Part shown: piece after piece, positions 38,199-46,958 of the stretch
Position numbering within the stretch: position 1 is the stretch's first letter
Layout: every line of letters begins with the position of its first letter
DNA from: Clostridiaceae bacterium
GTDB lineage: Bacteria; Bacillota; Clostridia; Saccharofermentanales; DTU023
NCBI GenBank assembly: GCA_012841015.1
Contig: DUVN01000023.1
Span: 1 to 60,435, forward strand
Reading direction: 5' to 3'
DNA length: 60,435 bases
Program-made: the position numbers and the translations under genes
The notes under the pieces: generated by a model
The model's database searches: none
Told to the model about the DNA's origin: nothing
The model's input: the letters and a program-made list of their open reading frames with translations, nothing else

Positions 38199-38746
38199 TA
38201 TTGCTCCTCCATAATTTTTTCTAGCGAGCCCATTATAAGGGTCTTGAGTTGTCTTTGTGAATTATACTTCTCAACAGCTCTTTATTATACCTGCTACGAG
38301 CAAGTGCAACATATTGTTAGTCAGAAAACCATCTTGTCAATAACAAGTCAGAAAAGGGCTCAATGCGGTATGCGCAGATTGTAACAGGATGAGGAACTCA
38401 TACTTCGAATTATTGTAAGTACAAAGGAGTGAAGAAGGCGTACGGTTCCCATAGTTTTGTCAGATTTCTTTTCTGCGAACAAATTTACAAATAAAATTGA
38501 ATAATTGCACATAGTCCAAATGAAACAACTAAGGCTTGAATAGTATTGGCTGCAGGTTAAGTGTTAACGTGCAGTTTTGCAGATTATTTTGAAAAATTGC
38601 ATATATCTGGGCTGTGGCAAGGCAGCATTGTGCGAAATTGATTAAAATACGGGAAAGTGTGGCAATTTTTCAAAACTAGTTGAATTTTTGCACAGCTCAT
38701 TTTATGTTGACAATTAGAGTGGTGGTGAGTGTGGTGTGATTGAGAC
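38199..38746. other. AT-rich intergenic region with 14-bp inverted repeat
   Basis: No gene is supported in these 548 bp. TTTTGAAAAATTGC (38587-38600) and GCAATTTTTCAAAA (38662-38675) are perfect inverted copies 61 bp apart. Related short words (TTTTGCA, ATTGCAC, TTTGCAC) recur from 38500 to 38695. Promoters for the divergent minus- and plus-strand genes must lie here; the inverted repeat may be an operator. Confidence 0.45.
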
Positions 38747-40465
38747 ATGTGGGTGAATGAAAGCATAATGGTGCCAGAATCTGCGAGTGCTGTGATGCGC
38801 TTGTTGGAAGATGCAGGTTTTGAGTGTTTTGTCGTCGGCGGATTTCTTCGCGATTCGTTTCTCGGGCGTCCTACGTCTGATGTCGATCTTGCGACATCGG
38901 CGACCCCGGAAGATGTAATGCGCAGTCTTCCGCAGCATTCGGTTATTCCAACAGGTCTGAAGCATGGGACAGTGACGGTGTTGACGGAGGACGATCCCGT
39001 TGAGGTCACGACCTTTCGTGAGGATGGTTTCTATTCGGATTATCGCCGTCCTGACAAGGTTCGTTTCGCGAAGACGATTGAAGAGGATCTCAGCCGTCGT
39101 GATTTTACGATCAATGCACTTGCGTGGAATGAAAGGCGAGGTTTAATTGATCCTTGGGGTGGACGGTCTGATTTGCAAAGAGGGGTGATAAGGACTGTCG
39201 GCGATGCCCAGCAACGTTTTCATGAAGATGCTCTACGTATTATAAGAGGATTGAGGTTGAGTGCAGAGCTTTCTTTTTTCATTGAGGACAAGACGAGCGA
39301 GGCAATGCGTCAAAACAAGCAATTGCTGCAGTTTATTGCTCCTGAGCGATTACAAATTGAACTCAATCGATTGCTTGTTGGGGAAAATGCGTTGTTGGTC
39401 TTGCAGAAATATGTCGATATTTTGATGGTTGTAATACCAGAGCTATCACTTCTTGCGGGTTCTTCATTTGCAAGGCACGATGAGCAGAGTGAATTTGGAT
39501 TATGTGAACGTGTAGCTTTCGATGTTCCTTCGTTGCTCGATGTCGCGCTACTTAGGATGTCGCACGTGTGCGATGACAATGCGCTACTGAGGATGTCATA
39601 TGTAGGCGATGAAGTGGCGTTGCACCAGAAACGTATTTGTCACGACGACGCCTATGAGTGTTCATGCTCGGGTGAAGAAGTCGCGTTGCAGCGGCGACAT
39701 GATTTTTGCTCCGATGCAATCCAGTTTTGCACGAGCACGGATATTGCATTGCGCCTTGCGGCACTATTCTGTGATCTTGATGATGCGATGGAGGTTTTAG
39801 AGAGACTCCGTTACGATTGTGCGACGAGGGATCGTGTGGAAAAACTTATCAAGTTTCAAACTGAGGATCTGACCCCGGAGACGCGCTCAGTTTGGCGTGC
39901 GTTTAACTTTTACGGTCAGGAAGCTTTTCTTGATGGCTTGAGGCTCCGCATTGCAGGCGAGCGGGCTCTTTACGAGTGCAAAAGATTTGTTTTAGATTCT
40001 GTCGCAACCGATGCCACCCCAAATCATTGTGATGTTGCCAATGCGTCTCAAAGGTCTTGTGCTATCGTCAAAATGCCTCAGCGACCTCGAGATATTCCCA
40101 ACTTGTTCCAAGGTCCTTGTGTGTCGGACAACACAATCCTTTGCTCTTGTGTTTTGGCCGATGTGACAAATGAATCCTGTGGAACAAGTCCTTCTCTTAC
40201 TGATGAAATATTTTGCGGATCGGCGAAGACTGCCGCGATTGCCCGGATTGCAAACGATCTGATTCGAGAAGGAAAAATATTGACGTTAAAGGATTTAGTC
40301 GTTGATGGTCACGATCTTCTGGAGCGAGGCTACAAAGGCAGAGTAGTCGGGCAAATCCTGGAACGCCTTCTGGAAAAAATATGCGTCGATGAATTACCAA
40401 ATACACGCGAGAGCTTACTCGCTTTTGTCGATGGTTTACATGACGAGTTGATGGACTCCCCTTAA
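38747..40465 (+). CDS. CCA-adding enzyme / poly(A) polymerase homologue with insertions
   Basis: Class II nucleotidyltransferase of 572 residues that would add or repair the tRNA 3' CCA. The head is well conserved: FVVGGFLRDSFLGRPTSDVDLATSA with the catalytic Asp pair, DFTINALAWN, the RRDFT motif and HEDALRIIRGLRLSAEL. After about residue 225 it departs from the family. Around 265-330 there is a Cys-rich stretch with two 12-residue repeats (ALLRMS-type), and the usual LLHDIGKP reads LFCDLDD, so the HD phosphohydrolase site is gone. A second Cys-rich insert lies at about 420-480. The last ~80 residues return to a normal tail. The nucleotidyltransferase site looks usable, but function with these insertions is uncertain. 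Confidence 0.75.
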   Translation: MWVNESIMVPESASAVMRLLEDAGFECFVVGGFLRDSFLGRPTSDVDLATSATPEDVMRSLPQHSVIPTGLKHGTVTVLTEDDPVEVTTFREDGFYSDYRRPDKVRFAKTIEEDLSRRDFTINALAWNERRGLIDPWGGRSDLQRGVIRTVGDAQQRFHEDALRIIRGLRLSAELSFFIEDKTSEAMRQNKQLLQFIAPERLQIELNRLLVGENALLVLQKYVDILMVVIPELSLLAGSSFARHDEQSEFGLCERVAFDVPSLLDVALLRMSHVCDDNALLRMSYVGDEVALHQKRICHDDAYECSCSGEEVALQRRHDFCSDAIQFCTSTDIALRLAALFCDLDDAMEVLERLRYDCATRDRVEKLIKFQTEDLTPETRSVWRAFNFYGQEAFLDGLRLRIAGERALYECKRFVLDSVATDATPNHCDVANASQRSCAIVKMPQRPRDIPNLFQGPCVSDNTILCSCVLADVTNESCGTSPSLTDEIFCGSAKTAAIARIANDLIREGKILTLKDLVVDGHDLLERGYKGRVVGQILERLLEKICVDELPNTRESLLAFVDGLHDELMDSP

Positions 40466-40963
40466 ATCTCGGAGATATATGAGTCTTTAGTTTGATGGAG
40501 GAGATGAGTTTGGGAGAACTTCTGCCATAGGGTTGCGTGGAGGTTACTGAAGATACGCTTGATGGTGGTCCGCCGCCATACATGATGGGCGTCGTACGCT
40601 GTCAGGTGTAGGCTTAGGCACGGGGATAATCTGCCAGTAATGTGCGACGAGAGACATATATCTCAACATCAGTATTTCTCACATTCTTCTTGCTACTCAC
40701 GACGGGTAGTTGGCGGCTTGTTGGGAATGCGTTGAGGATGGGGTGCCGGACTCGGAGAAGAGTCTTTCGGTTAGACAAGCGAGGAAGTGGCTGAAGGGTT
40801 ACCTTTTAGTCATGCGTTGAGGATGGATCTGCTATCTCAAGAGAGCCTGACTGTGAGGAGTTCTAGAAATAATGAATCGTATTATCGCTAAGAACTGCTA
40901 TCATCGGCAGGTTCTTGGATAATTAGAAGCGATGCTAGCATAGTCGAATTTGCGGCGTGTGGG
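40466..40963. other. Gene-less region after the CCA-enzyme gene
   Basis: No supported gene. GCGTTGAGGATGG occurs twice (near 40729 and 40813). A hairpin AAGAACTGC / GCAGGTTCTT lies at 40890-40916 but lacks a T tract. The composition suggests decayed coding sequence that I cannot identify. Confidence 0.35.
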
Positions 40964-41380
40964 TTACTGGCGCCGGAAGGACAGCGCAGTATCGTGCTCG
41001 TCTTTGATCGTTAGCATATCTCCTTCAATCGAGTAGTGCATACGAAGCACGTCGGAACCACCCTCAACTTTGTCGAGGGTGAGTCGGAGATCTCCATTCG
41101 GACTTGCTTGATAGCTCAACGCTATATGCTCTTCCTTCAGGCGAATAAACATTTCGATGTCCTCGTTTATCAGTGTAGCAGTGCCTGGAAGAAGATTGAG
41201 GGTACCATTTTCCTTGAATTCAAAAGTCATTCCTACCGTGAACGAAGGATCTTCTGATTCAACCAATGTCCAAGATCCGATGATTGGACTTCTGTTCGCA
41301 CATGCTGCAAACAAGCAAGCGAGACTAATCAATGTCGCAATGATGACGAGTAAGAGGGTGTAGCGGGTTCTATGCTTCAT
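40964..41380 (-). CDS. Small lipoprotein of unknown function
   Basis: Protein of 138 residues with a basic N-terminus, a hydrophobic core (TLLLVIIATLISLACLF) and a lipobox FAAC, so it is probably lipidated and surface-exposed. The mature part opens with SPIIGSWTLVE and includes FTVGMTFEFKENGTL, the pattern of lipocalin-like or DUF5640-type beta-barrel domains that start with G-x-W and F-x-x-x-G-x-x. Its end, TIKDEHDTALSFRR, also fits that fold. Function unknown. It stands between two gene-less regions. Confidence 0.7.
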   Translation of the reverse strand: MKHRTRYTLLLVIIATLISLACLFAACANRSPIIGSWTLVESEDPSFTVGMTFEFKENGTLNLLPGTATLINEDIEMFIRLKEEHIALSYQASPNGDLRLTLDKVEGGSDVLRMHYSIEGDMLTIKDEHDTALSFRRQ

Positions 41381-42150
41381 CTATCTGATCCTTTTTACAA
41401 AGATGCGTTAAAACATTATGAACTATTATAAGATATTTGGGAAATCCTTTTGTCGGGTTACCGTGGTACTTCGAAGTAGAGGTGCATTGCAGTATTTTTG
41501 TGGAGACTTTGCCATGATGTCCTATTAAGATTTCTGTGTGACTTATATAATTGTTTATCCTGAAAAAGAATCTCATGGTGTAGTCTTTTTCTTTTCATTC
41601 TACAGCAGAAACTCCATACAGTCTGGTACTCTATCTGCCGCTATATGGCTTGTTATACCGTGTAACGTTCGGTTCAATTTTAGGCGAAGAAAAGTCAACG
41701 TTATTGACATATGCCAGAAACAGTCTTATAGTGTAGCTGGGAACAAAGTTGTGTCTTCGTGCATAGAACGGAGTGGATAAAACGGCTGCACAGCGTCGGA
41801 CACGTCAGGAATGATTCTTATGCTGGCGCGCAGAACGGGGTGGGTAAGTGTCATGAAAAGCTTGCCGGTATGTCTATGACGAGGAAGCTTACTGGTATAT
41901 TCACAGCGAAGAGCGACTCGTGGTAGGTTTGGTGGATTTGATTTGATGTGGGTTGCCAGTATACCTAATGGCGAGAGGAAGTGGTGGCATGTTTTTGGCA
42001 AAGAGGCTTGACGGTATGCCCACATAGAAGGATCTGTTTGCTCCTCATCATGGAGCTTCGCCAATATGCCAGCTATTTACGGGGGTAGATTGGCGGTGTG
42101 TTAATCATTAGATTTGTTTACGAACTAAGCTAGATAGGAGTTGGTCATAG
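41381..42150. other. Gene-less region preceding the NifX/MinD-like cluster
   Basis: Apart from the short repeated motif listed separately, no gene or RNA is recognised. The promoter of the following cluster should be in the last 100 bp; TAGATAGGAG at 42130-42139 provides a ribosome binding site. Confidence 0.35.
41860..42068 (+). repeat. Array of five degenerate GCTTGCCGGTATG motifs
   Basis: Related 13-mers start at 41860, 41887, 41951, 42006 and 42055: GCTTGCCGGTATG, GCTTACTGGTATA, GGTTGCCAGTATA, GCTTGACGGTATG, and GCTTCGCCAATATG (one base longer). Spacing is irregular (27 to 64 bp). Could be decayed tandem duplications or binding sites; significance not tested. Confidence 0.4.
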
Positions 42151-42528
42151 ATGGCACGACCTAGGAAAAGGAGAAGAGTCTGTGGACTACCCGAGGTCAA
42201 TAGATTTGGACCTCTCGATTTATCGTCAGGTGTGAAAGAAAACATCATTATGACAGTCGATGAATTCGAAACGATTCGCCTGATTGATCTTGAGGGACTC
42301 ACGCAGGAAGAATGCGCAGAACAGATGCATGTTGCCCGCAGTACTGTTCAGGGTATATACATCGAGGCAAGAAAAAAACTGGCTGAGGCATTGGTGCACG
42401 GAAAGGTTCTCTCAATTGAAGGAGGTACGTACCTCCTTTGTGACGGTTCAGGCAATGGTTGCGGTCGAGGATGTCGTCTCCGGCATGGTCGCGGGCAGGG
42501 CTGTGGCAGAGGTCGAGGAGTGCAGTAG
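42151..42528 (+). CDS. DUF134 (UPF0251) DNA-binding protein
   Basis: Small protein of 125 residues of the DUF134 family, which carries a sigma-70 region 4-like helix-turn-helix. It opens [21 protein letters not shown], the family hallmark, followed by [34 protein letters not shown], the DNA-binding part. The C-terminus is a Gly/Cys/Arg-rich tail with four Cys that could bind metal. Members often sit beside NifX/NifB-type genes and are thought to regulate them, though proof is scarce. It is first in the cluster 42151-44904 and 42 bp ahead of the next start, so it probably controls the operon. Confidence 0.88.
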   Translation: MARPRKRRRVCGLPEVNRFGPLDLSSGVKENIIMTVDEFETIRLIDLEGLTQEECAEQMHVARSTVQGIYIEARKKLAEALVHGKVLSIEGGTYLLCDGSGNGCGRGCRLRHGRGQGCGRGRGVQ

Positions 42529-42570
42529 CTACTGTAAGAAATGAGTACAAACGAAAATTGGAGGAATGAC

Positions 42571-42945
42571 ATGAAAATAGCGATACCTACAGATAGTCAA
42601 TCGATGGAATCAACAGTATGTGCCTCGTTTGGGCGCGCGCCGTATTTTTTGATATACGATACGGAAACGAAAGATTATGCTTTTGTTGCAAATACTGCTG
42701 CATCTGGTACAGGTGGTGCGGGGATCATGGCTGCACAAATTGTCGCGGATCAGAAAGTGAGTGCGTTGCTGACGCCACGATGCGGACAGAACGCAGCCGA
42801 TGTATTTCAATCAGCCGACATCAAGCTGTATCGGACGAATACAGATTCTGTCAAGGACAATATCGAAGCATTTGTAAAAGGAGAACTTCCTTTGTTAGCC
42901 GATTTTCATGCTGGTTTTCATGGAAGGAACCGCGGTGGCAGATAG
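42571..42945 (+). CDS. NifX/NifB-type cofactor-binding protein
   Basis: Protein of 124 residues in the dinitrogenase iron-molybdenum cofactor family (Nitro_FeMo-Co). ATG 42571 with GGAGGA at 42560-42565 matches the family's start MKIAIPTD; an upstream ATG at 42541 is not needed. Typical features are the SFGRAPYFLIYD segment, GGAGIMAAQIVAD and RCGQNAADVF. In nitrogen fixers such domains carry FeMo-co precursors; stand-alone versions in non-fixing anaerobes have unknown cargo, likely an Fe-S or molybdenum-iron-sulfur cluster. The C-terminus is His/Arg-rich (HAGFHGRNRG). The next gene starts within its last codons. Confidence 0.87.
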   Translation: MKIAIPTDSQSMESTVCASFGRAPYFLIYDTETKDYAFVANTAASGTGGAGIMAAQIVADQKVSALLTPRCGQNAADVFQSADIKLYRTNTDSVKDNIEAFVKGELPLLADFHAGFHGRNRGGR

Positions 42946-44020
42946 TATGAAAGTTGCAGTACTGAGCGGCAAGGGAGGCACGGGGAAAACGCTCATATCG
43001 GTCAACTTGGCGGCAGTCGCTGGGTTGTCAACCTACATCGATTGCGATGTCGAAGAGCCAAACGGGCATCTTTTCTTTAAACCTGACATTGTTCGTGAAG
43101 AGCTTATTACGGTTAAGATCCCGCAAGTCGACAACGAGCGATGTGCCGGCTGTCGGACTTGTGTCCAGTTTTGCAATTATAACGCTCTCGCCTACGTAAA
43201 TAATAAACTGATTATTTTCGATGACGTCTGCCATTCGTGCGGCGGTTGTGTGCTCGTCTGTCCCGAGTCGGCGCTCTCTGAGATGGATAAGGTAATTGGG
43301 AAAATCGAGATCGGCGTCTCGGGCGATGTCAGCGTCTATACAGGGATTTTGAATACGGGAGAGGCGACCGGTATCCCGATCATTAACAGACTGCTGGAAG
43401 AAGGGAGTCTCGACGAGAATAAGTCAATATTGATCGATTGCCCTCCTGGCAGTGCCTGCATTGTAATGGAAAGTATCAAGGACGCTGATTATTGTGTCCT
43501 TGTTGCCGAGCCCACGCTGTTCGGTGCACACAACCTAAACATGGTATATGAACTAGTCAAGCTTTTCGAAAAGCCTTTTGGCGTCGTGCTCAACAAAGAC
43601 CTGAATGAAGAGAACCCAGTGGATCAGTTTTGTGCTGACAAGGGTATCGAGATCTTAGGCAGGATTCCTTTCGACCATACGTTGGCGTCATTGAACTCTA
43701 ATGCCGAAATAGTTGTATACAAAAAAGAAGAATATCGCGAAAAGTTTGTATCACTGTTCGAAACAATCATGGAGAAGATGCAGGGCGAAACGCCTTCCGA
43801 TGAGCCCAACATCGTATCTCTCATGGCGAAAAGGCAATGCTGTGAAGGTGCTGTGAATAAGCAGCGTGATGTGCAGCGTTGTCCGGAGGAGGCACGTCGC
43901 AGTCCTGTTCCCAGCGAGTCGGGCAACGACACCGCGAGCGGGCAGGAGAGAATGTGCGTTGACGCCCTCAGGGATGAGCAGAGCGACGTATCGCCTGGTG
44001 AAGAAAGAGGTGCGTCGTGA
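42935..44020 (+). CDS. MinD-like ATPase with inserted ferredoxin domain, copy A
   Basis: P-loop ATPase of 361 residues (COG1149 type: MinD superfamily with inserted ferredoxin). GTG 42935 is used because GGAAGGA (42922-42928) is well placed; ATG 42947 is the alternative. Deviant Walker A is LSGKGGTGKT. At about residues 65-115 two 4Fe-4S motifs appear, CAGCRTCVQFC and CHSCGGCVLVCP. Then come LIDCPPGSAC and the VLVAEPT segment of the MinD fold. After about residue 300 a hydrophilic tail of 60 residues with several Cys is extra compared with copy B. It overlaps the previous gene and its own stop overlaps copy B's GTG, so all are one operon. Probable role: ATP-driven Fe-S or cofactor handling. 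Confidence 0.87.
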   Translation: MADSMKVAVLSGKGGTGKTLISVNLAAVAGLSTYIDCDVEEPNGHLFFKPDIVREELITVKIPQVDNERCAGCRTCVQFCNYNALAYVNNKLIIFDDVCHSCGGCVLVCPESALSEMDKVIGKIEIGVSGDVSVYTGILNTGEATGIPIINRLLEEGSLDENKSILIDCPPGSACIVMESIKDADYCVLVAEPTLFGAHNLNMVYELVKLFEKPFGVVLNKDLNEENPVDQFCADKGIEILGRIPFDHTLASLNSNAEIVVYKKEEYREKFVSLFETIMEKMQGETPSDEPNIVSLMAKRQCCEGAVNKQRDVQRCPEEARRSPVPSESGNDTASGQERMCVDALRDEQSDVSPGEERGAS

Positions 44021-44904
44021 AGCAGTTATTAATCTTAAGCGGGAAAGGTGGAACGGGCAAGACGACGGTCGCGAGTGCTTTTATTAAGCTAGCTAAGGCG
44101 AAGGCCTATGCTGACTGCGATGTGGATGCTCCAAATTTGCATCTTGTCACGGAATGGAACCAAAAACCGGTCAGGCGAGACTATTATGGATTGCCTGTCG
44201 CTGAACTAACGGCAGAACTTTGTACGAGCTGTGATCTTTGCAGGCAGCATTGTCGTTTTGCTGCTGTGTCTGCAGGTGATCCCTACTTAGTCGACCCATA
44301 TGCTTGTGAGGGTTGCGGTGTCTGTGCCTATGTCTGTCCTACGGGAGCAATCGAGATGGTGCCGGCTGTTGCCGGTGATCTGAAACTCTATAGAGATGAA
44401 GAAAAGGTGTTCTCTACTGCGCAACTTAAGATGGGAAGCGGGACCTCAGGTCTGCTCGTTACTGAAGTAAAAAATGAGATGAAGACGTTCGCGTGCGATG
44501 CCAGTCTTGCTGTTATCGACGGGTCACCCGGAATCGGATGCCCGGTGATCGCCTCGCTTAGCGGTGTTGACATGGTCCTCATCGTCGCAGAACCTTCGAT
44601 TTCGGGTATTAGTGATATGGAGCGCATCATTCGGACGGCAGAGGGGTTCGATACCAAGATTGCCGTGTGCACGAACAAACACAATATGAATCCGACTATC
44701 TCAGAAAAAATTGAGCAGTATTGTGAGGGAGAAGGGTTGCCTTTCATGGGACGGATACCGTTCGATCCTGCAGCCGTAAAGGCAGTCAATGATGCCCAAA
44801 CGATCGTCGACATCGACTGTCCGTCGGGTGTGGCGGTGACGGAAATCTTTGAGAACACAATGGCACTTCTATTCAACAGAGTCAGTTCGATTGCCGATGG
44901 CTAG
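44017..44904 (+). CDS. MinD-like ATPase with inserted ferredoxin domain, copy B
   Basis: Paralogue of the preceding gene, 295 residues, starting at GTG within a 4-bp overlap (translational coupling). Walker A is LSGKGGTGKTT. The inserted ferredoxin has CTSCDLCRQHC and CEGCGVCAYVCP (about residues 69-110), again two 4Fe-4S clusters. VIDGSPGIGCPV and VLIVAEPSISG follow. The two copies differ enough to have separate roles, and adjacent paralogues of this family are commonly thought to act as a pair. Both cofactor-binding NifX-type proteins lie within 1.5 kb, suggesting a cluster assembly or transfer system. The target enzyme is not in the window. Confidence 0.87.
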   Translation: MKQLLILSGKGGTGKTTVASAFIKLAKAKAYADCDVDAPNLHLVTEWNQKPVRRDYYGLPVAELTAELCTSCDLCRQHCRFAAVSAGDPYLVDPYACEGCGVCAYVCPTGAIEMVPAVAGDLKLYRDEEKVFSTAQLKMGSGTSGLLVTEVKNEMKTFACDASLAVIDGSPGIGCPVIASLSGVDMVLIVAEPSISGISDMERIIRTAEGFDTKIAVCTNKHNMNPTISEKIEQYCEGEGLPFMGRIPFDPAAVKAVNDAQTIVDIDCPSGVAVTEIFENTMALLFNRVSSIADG

Positions 44905-45153
44905 GCAGGTGTAAACGAGTCGCACGTAATAATAAGACGGATTCATTTTTTTGCTGTGATCTGTGCCTCCTTGCGGATGACCGCAACACATCGGTATTGG
45001 ATTGCAACATGGTGAACAGACTTGCAAAATCTAGTAGCGATGTACTGCAAATTAAGGTTAAGCATGTGCATTTAAGGGAAAGTCATAAATGACGAGTCAA
45101 TAGCTGATTCACAAAGGGTGATCGGTAAGCTTAATGAATGTGAGGAAACAATA

Positions 45154-45522
45154 ATGAAAAAAATAGCTGTAGCAAGTGACAATGGAAAGGTGACCGGACA
45201 TTTCGGCCACTGTGAAGCATTCATCGTATTCCATGCAGATGACAAAAAAATCGTCAAAGTCGAGACGATTGCAAGTCCGGGACACCGCCCAGGTTTTCTG
45301 CCGCTTTTTCTTGCGGAGCAAGGCATTGACGTGATCATCAGCGGTGGTATGGGCGGCGGCGCTGTAGACCTGTTCAACGAAAAGAATATCGAGGTGATTA
45401 TTGGAGCTCAAGGGACGGCCCAAGAGGCTGCCGAGGCATACCTAACAGGCTCTCTCGTGTCAACAGGCTCTGTCTGCCGCGAACACCAACATCACGATGA
45501 GTGTGGAGCACATAACGACTAG
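45154..45522 (+). CDS. NifX/NifB-type cofactor-binding protein, second copy
   Basis: Second Nitro_FeMo-Co family protein, 122 residues. ATG 45154 has TGAGGAAAC upstream and the usual opening MKKIAVASDNGKVTGHFGHC. The GMGGGAVDLFNEKNI segment and the C-terminal His-rich tail (HQHHDECGAH) suggest metal binding. It follows copy B after 249 bp, a gap containing no other gene, so it may have its own promoter or a longer leader. It has a Cys in FGHC, absent in the first copy at that site. The two NifX-like proteins plus two ATPases look like paired sets. Confidence 0.86.
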   Translation: MKKIAVASDNGKVTGHFGHCEAFIVFHADDKKIVKVETIASPGHRPGFLPLFLAEQGIDVIISGGMGGGAVDLFNEKNIEVIIGAQGTAQEAAEAYLTGSLVSTGSVCREHQHHDECGAHND

Positions 45523-45555
45523 ACTGAAGAAGCAAGCTGCTTCAATGAACAAGGT

Positions 45556-45586
45556 CAAAAAGGTAGGCTAAGAGGCCACCTTTTTG
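45556..45586. terminator. Bidirectional terminator
   Basis: CAAAAAGGT(A)GGC and GCCACCTTTTTG pair with one bulged A and a short loop. The A run on one side and T run on the other allow termination in both directions, for the NifX-type gene and for the lysR-type gene coming from the right. Confidence 0.75.
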
Positions 45587-45810
45587 ATGCCTGCAGATAG
45601 TGGAAGCAAGTTATTTGTTCCGAAAAATATTCTCATGAAAACAAATTGATACTTACTGACTCCGGAAGCATTTTGCCTTTTCTCGAAAAAGGTGGTGCCC
45701 TTGCCTATTGATTGGCCTGTAGCATAAAACAAAGGCTGAGTAATGCAAGTTTGTTTTGTATTAATATGTTATTGAGCCGGAAAGATTAATCTGGCTGATC
45801 TTGAGAGCTA

Positions 45811-46716
45811 TTAAGGGCGAGAATGATCAGTTCGCTTACTGACCTCGTCGAAGAAAGCCCACAGTTGCTCGCCCATAGGTGTTACAGGGCGATTCATTAG
45901 GCGTGCCAGAACGAGGGAGCTAGTGATTTTCTCTAGTAAGGGTACTATCTTCAGACGATCTCTTTGAATGCTCTGGGCGGGAGTATTCGCCATCAGGCAG
46001 ATCCCAAGATTTTTTGACACTGATTCTACAATGCTCTCGATATGATTGCTTTGATGGAAAATCTTGGGTTCAAACGCGCCTATATTCCTACAAGCGCGAA
46101 GACACAGATCCATTGTGCCTGTCTTTGGTCCAAGCATCAAAAAGGTTTCCTCTTTTAATTGATGGATGGATATTTTTTTCATGGAAGCCAAGGGGTGATC
46201 TTTGTTAAGCAAAACTACCATATAGTCTCGGCATAGCTCCAAGGTCTGATACTTAGACTCATCGATAGCCTGCCCCCACAACAGTGCAGCCTCGTACAAG
46301 CCCTTGTCAAGTCCGGAGAGAATATCGGGTAATCCCTTTTCGGATAGCCGCAGGTGAACGCACGGGTTGTTCTCACCAAATTCGTGTAACTGATCCAACA
46401 TGCCGTAATAAAGCGCGACAGGCAGGAAGGTCACACGCAGTTGATTAGTGGTTTTTGCGGTCATATTCTTCATCGACTGCACCATCTCACCATGGGTTGC
46501 AAGTATGGTTTTAGCGAATTGAAGACAGCATTCGCCTGCAGGTGTAAGAATAGCCGTGCGTCGACTGCGGTCAAATAATTTTACGCCGAGCTCTTTTTCT
46601 AGAGCGATGATTTTTTTTGATATGGATGATTGGGTGGTGAAAAGTATTTCTGCTGCTTCTGTAAACGATTGCGCTTCTGCTGCGACGACAAAATATTCAA
46701 AGTTTTTGATCTGCAC
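45811..46716 (-). CDS. LysR-type transcriptional regulator
   Basis: LTTR of 301 residues. The N-terminal winged helix-turn-helix is typical: FVVAAEAQSFTEAAEILFTTQSSISKKI within the first 60 residues, then the linker helix and a two-lobe effector-binding domain (about 90-295). It diverges from the hydrolase-transporter operon at 46959, with a 242-bp shared promoter region containing a candidate operator, the classical arrangement in which the regulator controls the divergent genes and itself. The inducer is probably the substrate of the hydrolase or transporters, which is unknown. Confidence 0.9.
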   Translation of the reverse strand: MQIKNFEYFVVAAEAQSFTEAAEILFTTQSSISKKIIALEKELGVKLFDRSRRTAILTPAGECCLQFAKTILATHGEMVQSMKNMTAKTTNQLRVTFLPVALYYGMLDQLHEFGENNPCVHLRLSEKGLPDILSGLDKGLYEAALLWGQAIDESKYQTLELCRDYMVVLLNKDHPLASMKKISIHQLKEETFLMLGPKTGTMDLCLRACRNIGAFEPKIFHQSNHIESIVESVSKNLGICLMANTPAQSIQRDRLKIVPLLEKITSSLVLARLMNRPVTPMGEQLWAFFDEVSKRTDHSRP

Positions 46717-46790
46717 ATTGTCTCCTTAACATTCCAATTTTGAATTAATTATACATAATACTGAATTGTTTCACAAGTTATTCTTGCATA

Positions 46791-46812
46791 TTATTTGTTT
46801 ATATACAAATAA
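46791..46812. promoter_or_regulatory. Candidate LysR-type operator
   Basis: TTATTTGT (46791-46798) and ACAAATAA (46805-46812) form a perfect 8-bp dyad with a 6-base centre in the AT-rich interval between the lysR-type gene and the hydrolase gene. It is a dyad of the interrupted kind LTTRs use. Confidence 0.5.
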
Positions 46813-46958
46813 AAAGGCGTATAAGTGCCTTCCAATCAGCCGTTGTCCGTTTCGCAGAGATGAGAGCAAAACTTAAAAAAGGAGCATCCTCGTTTCGCAT
46901 TCAGTATTGTGACGGATAAACAAAACAGACAATATTTTGAAAAATGGAGGAGTAAACA

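Noticed and set aside
42571-45522. Nitrogen fixation locus
   Set aside because: NifX-type domains alone do not show it; no nifH, nifD, nifK, nifE, nifN or full nifB is present in the window.
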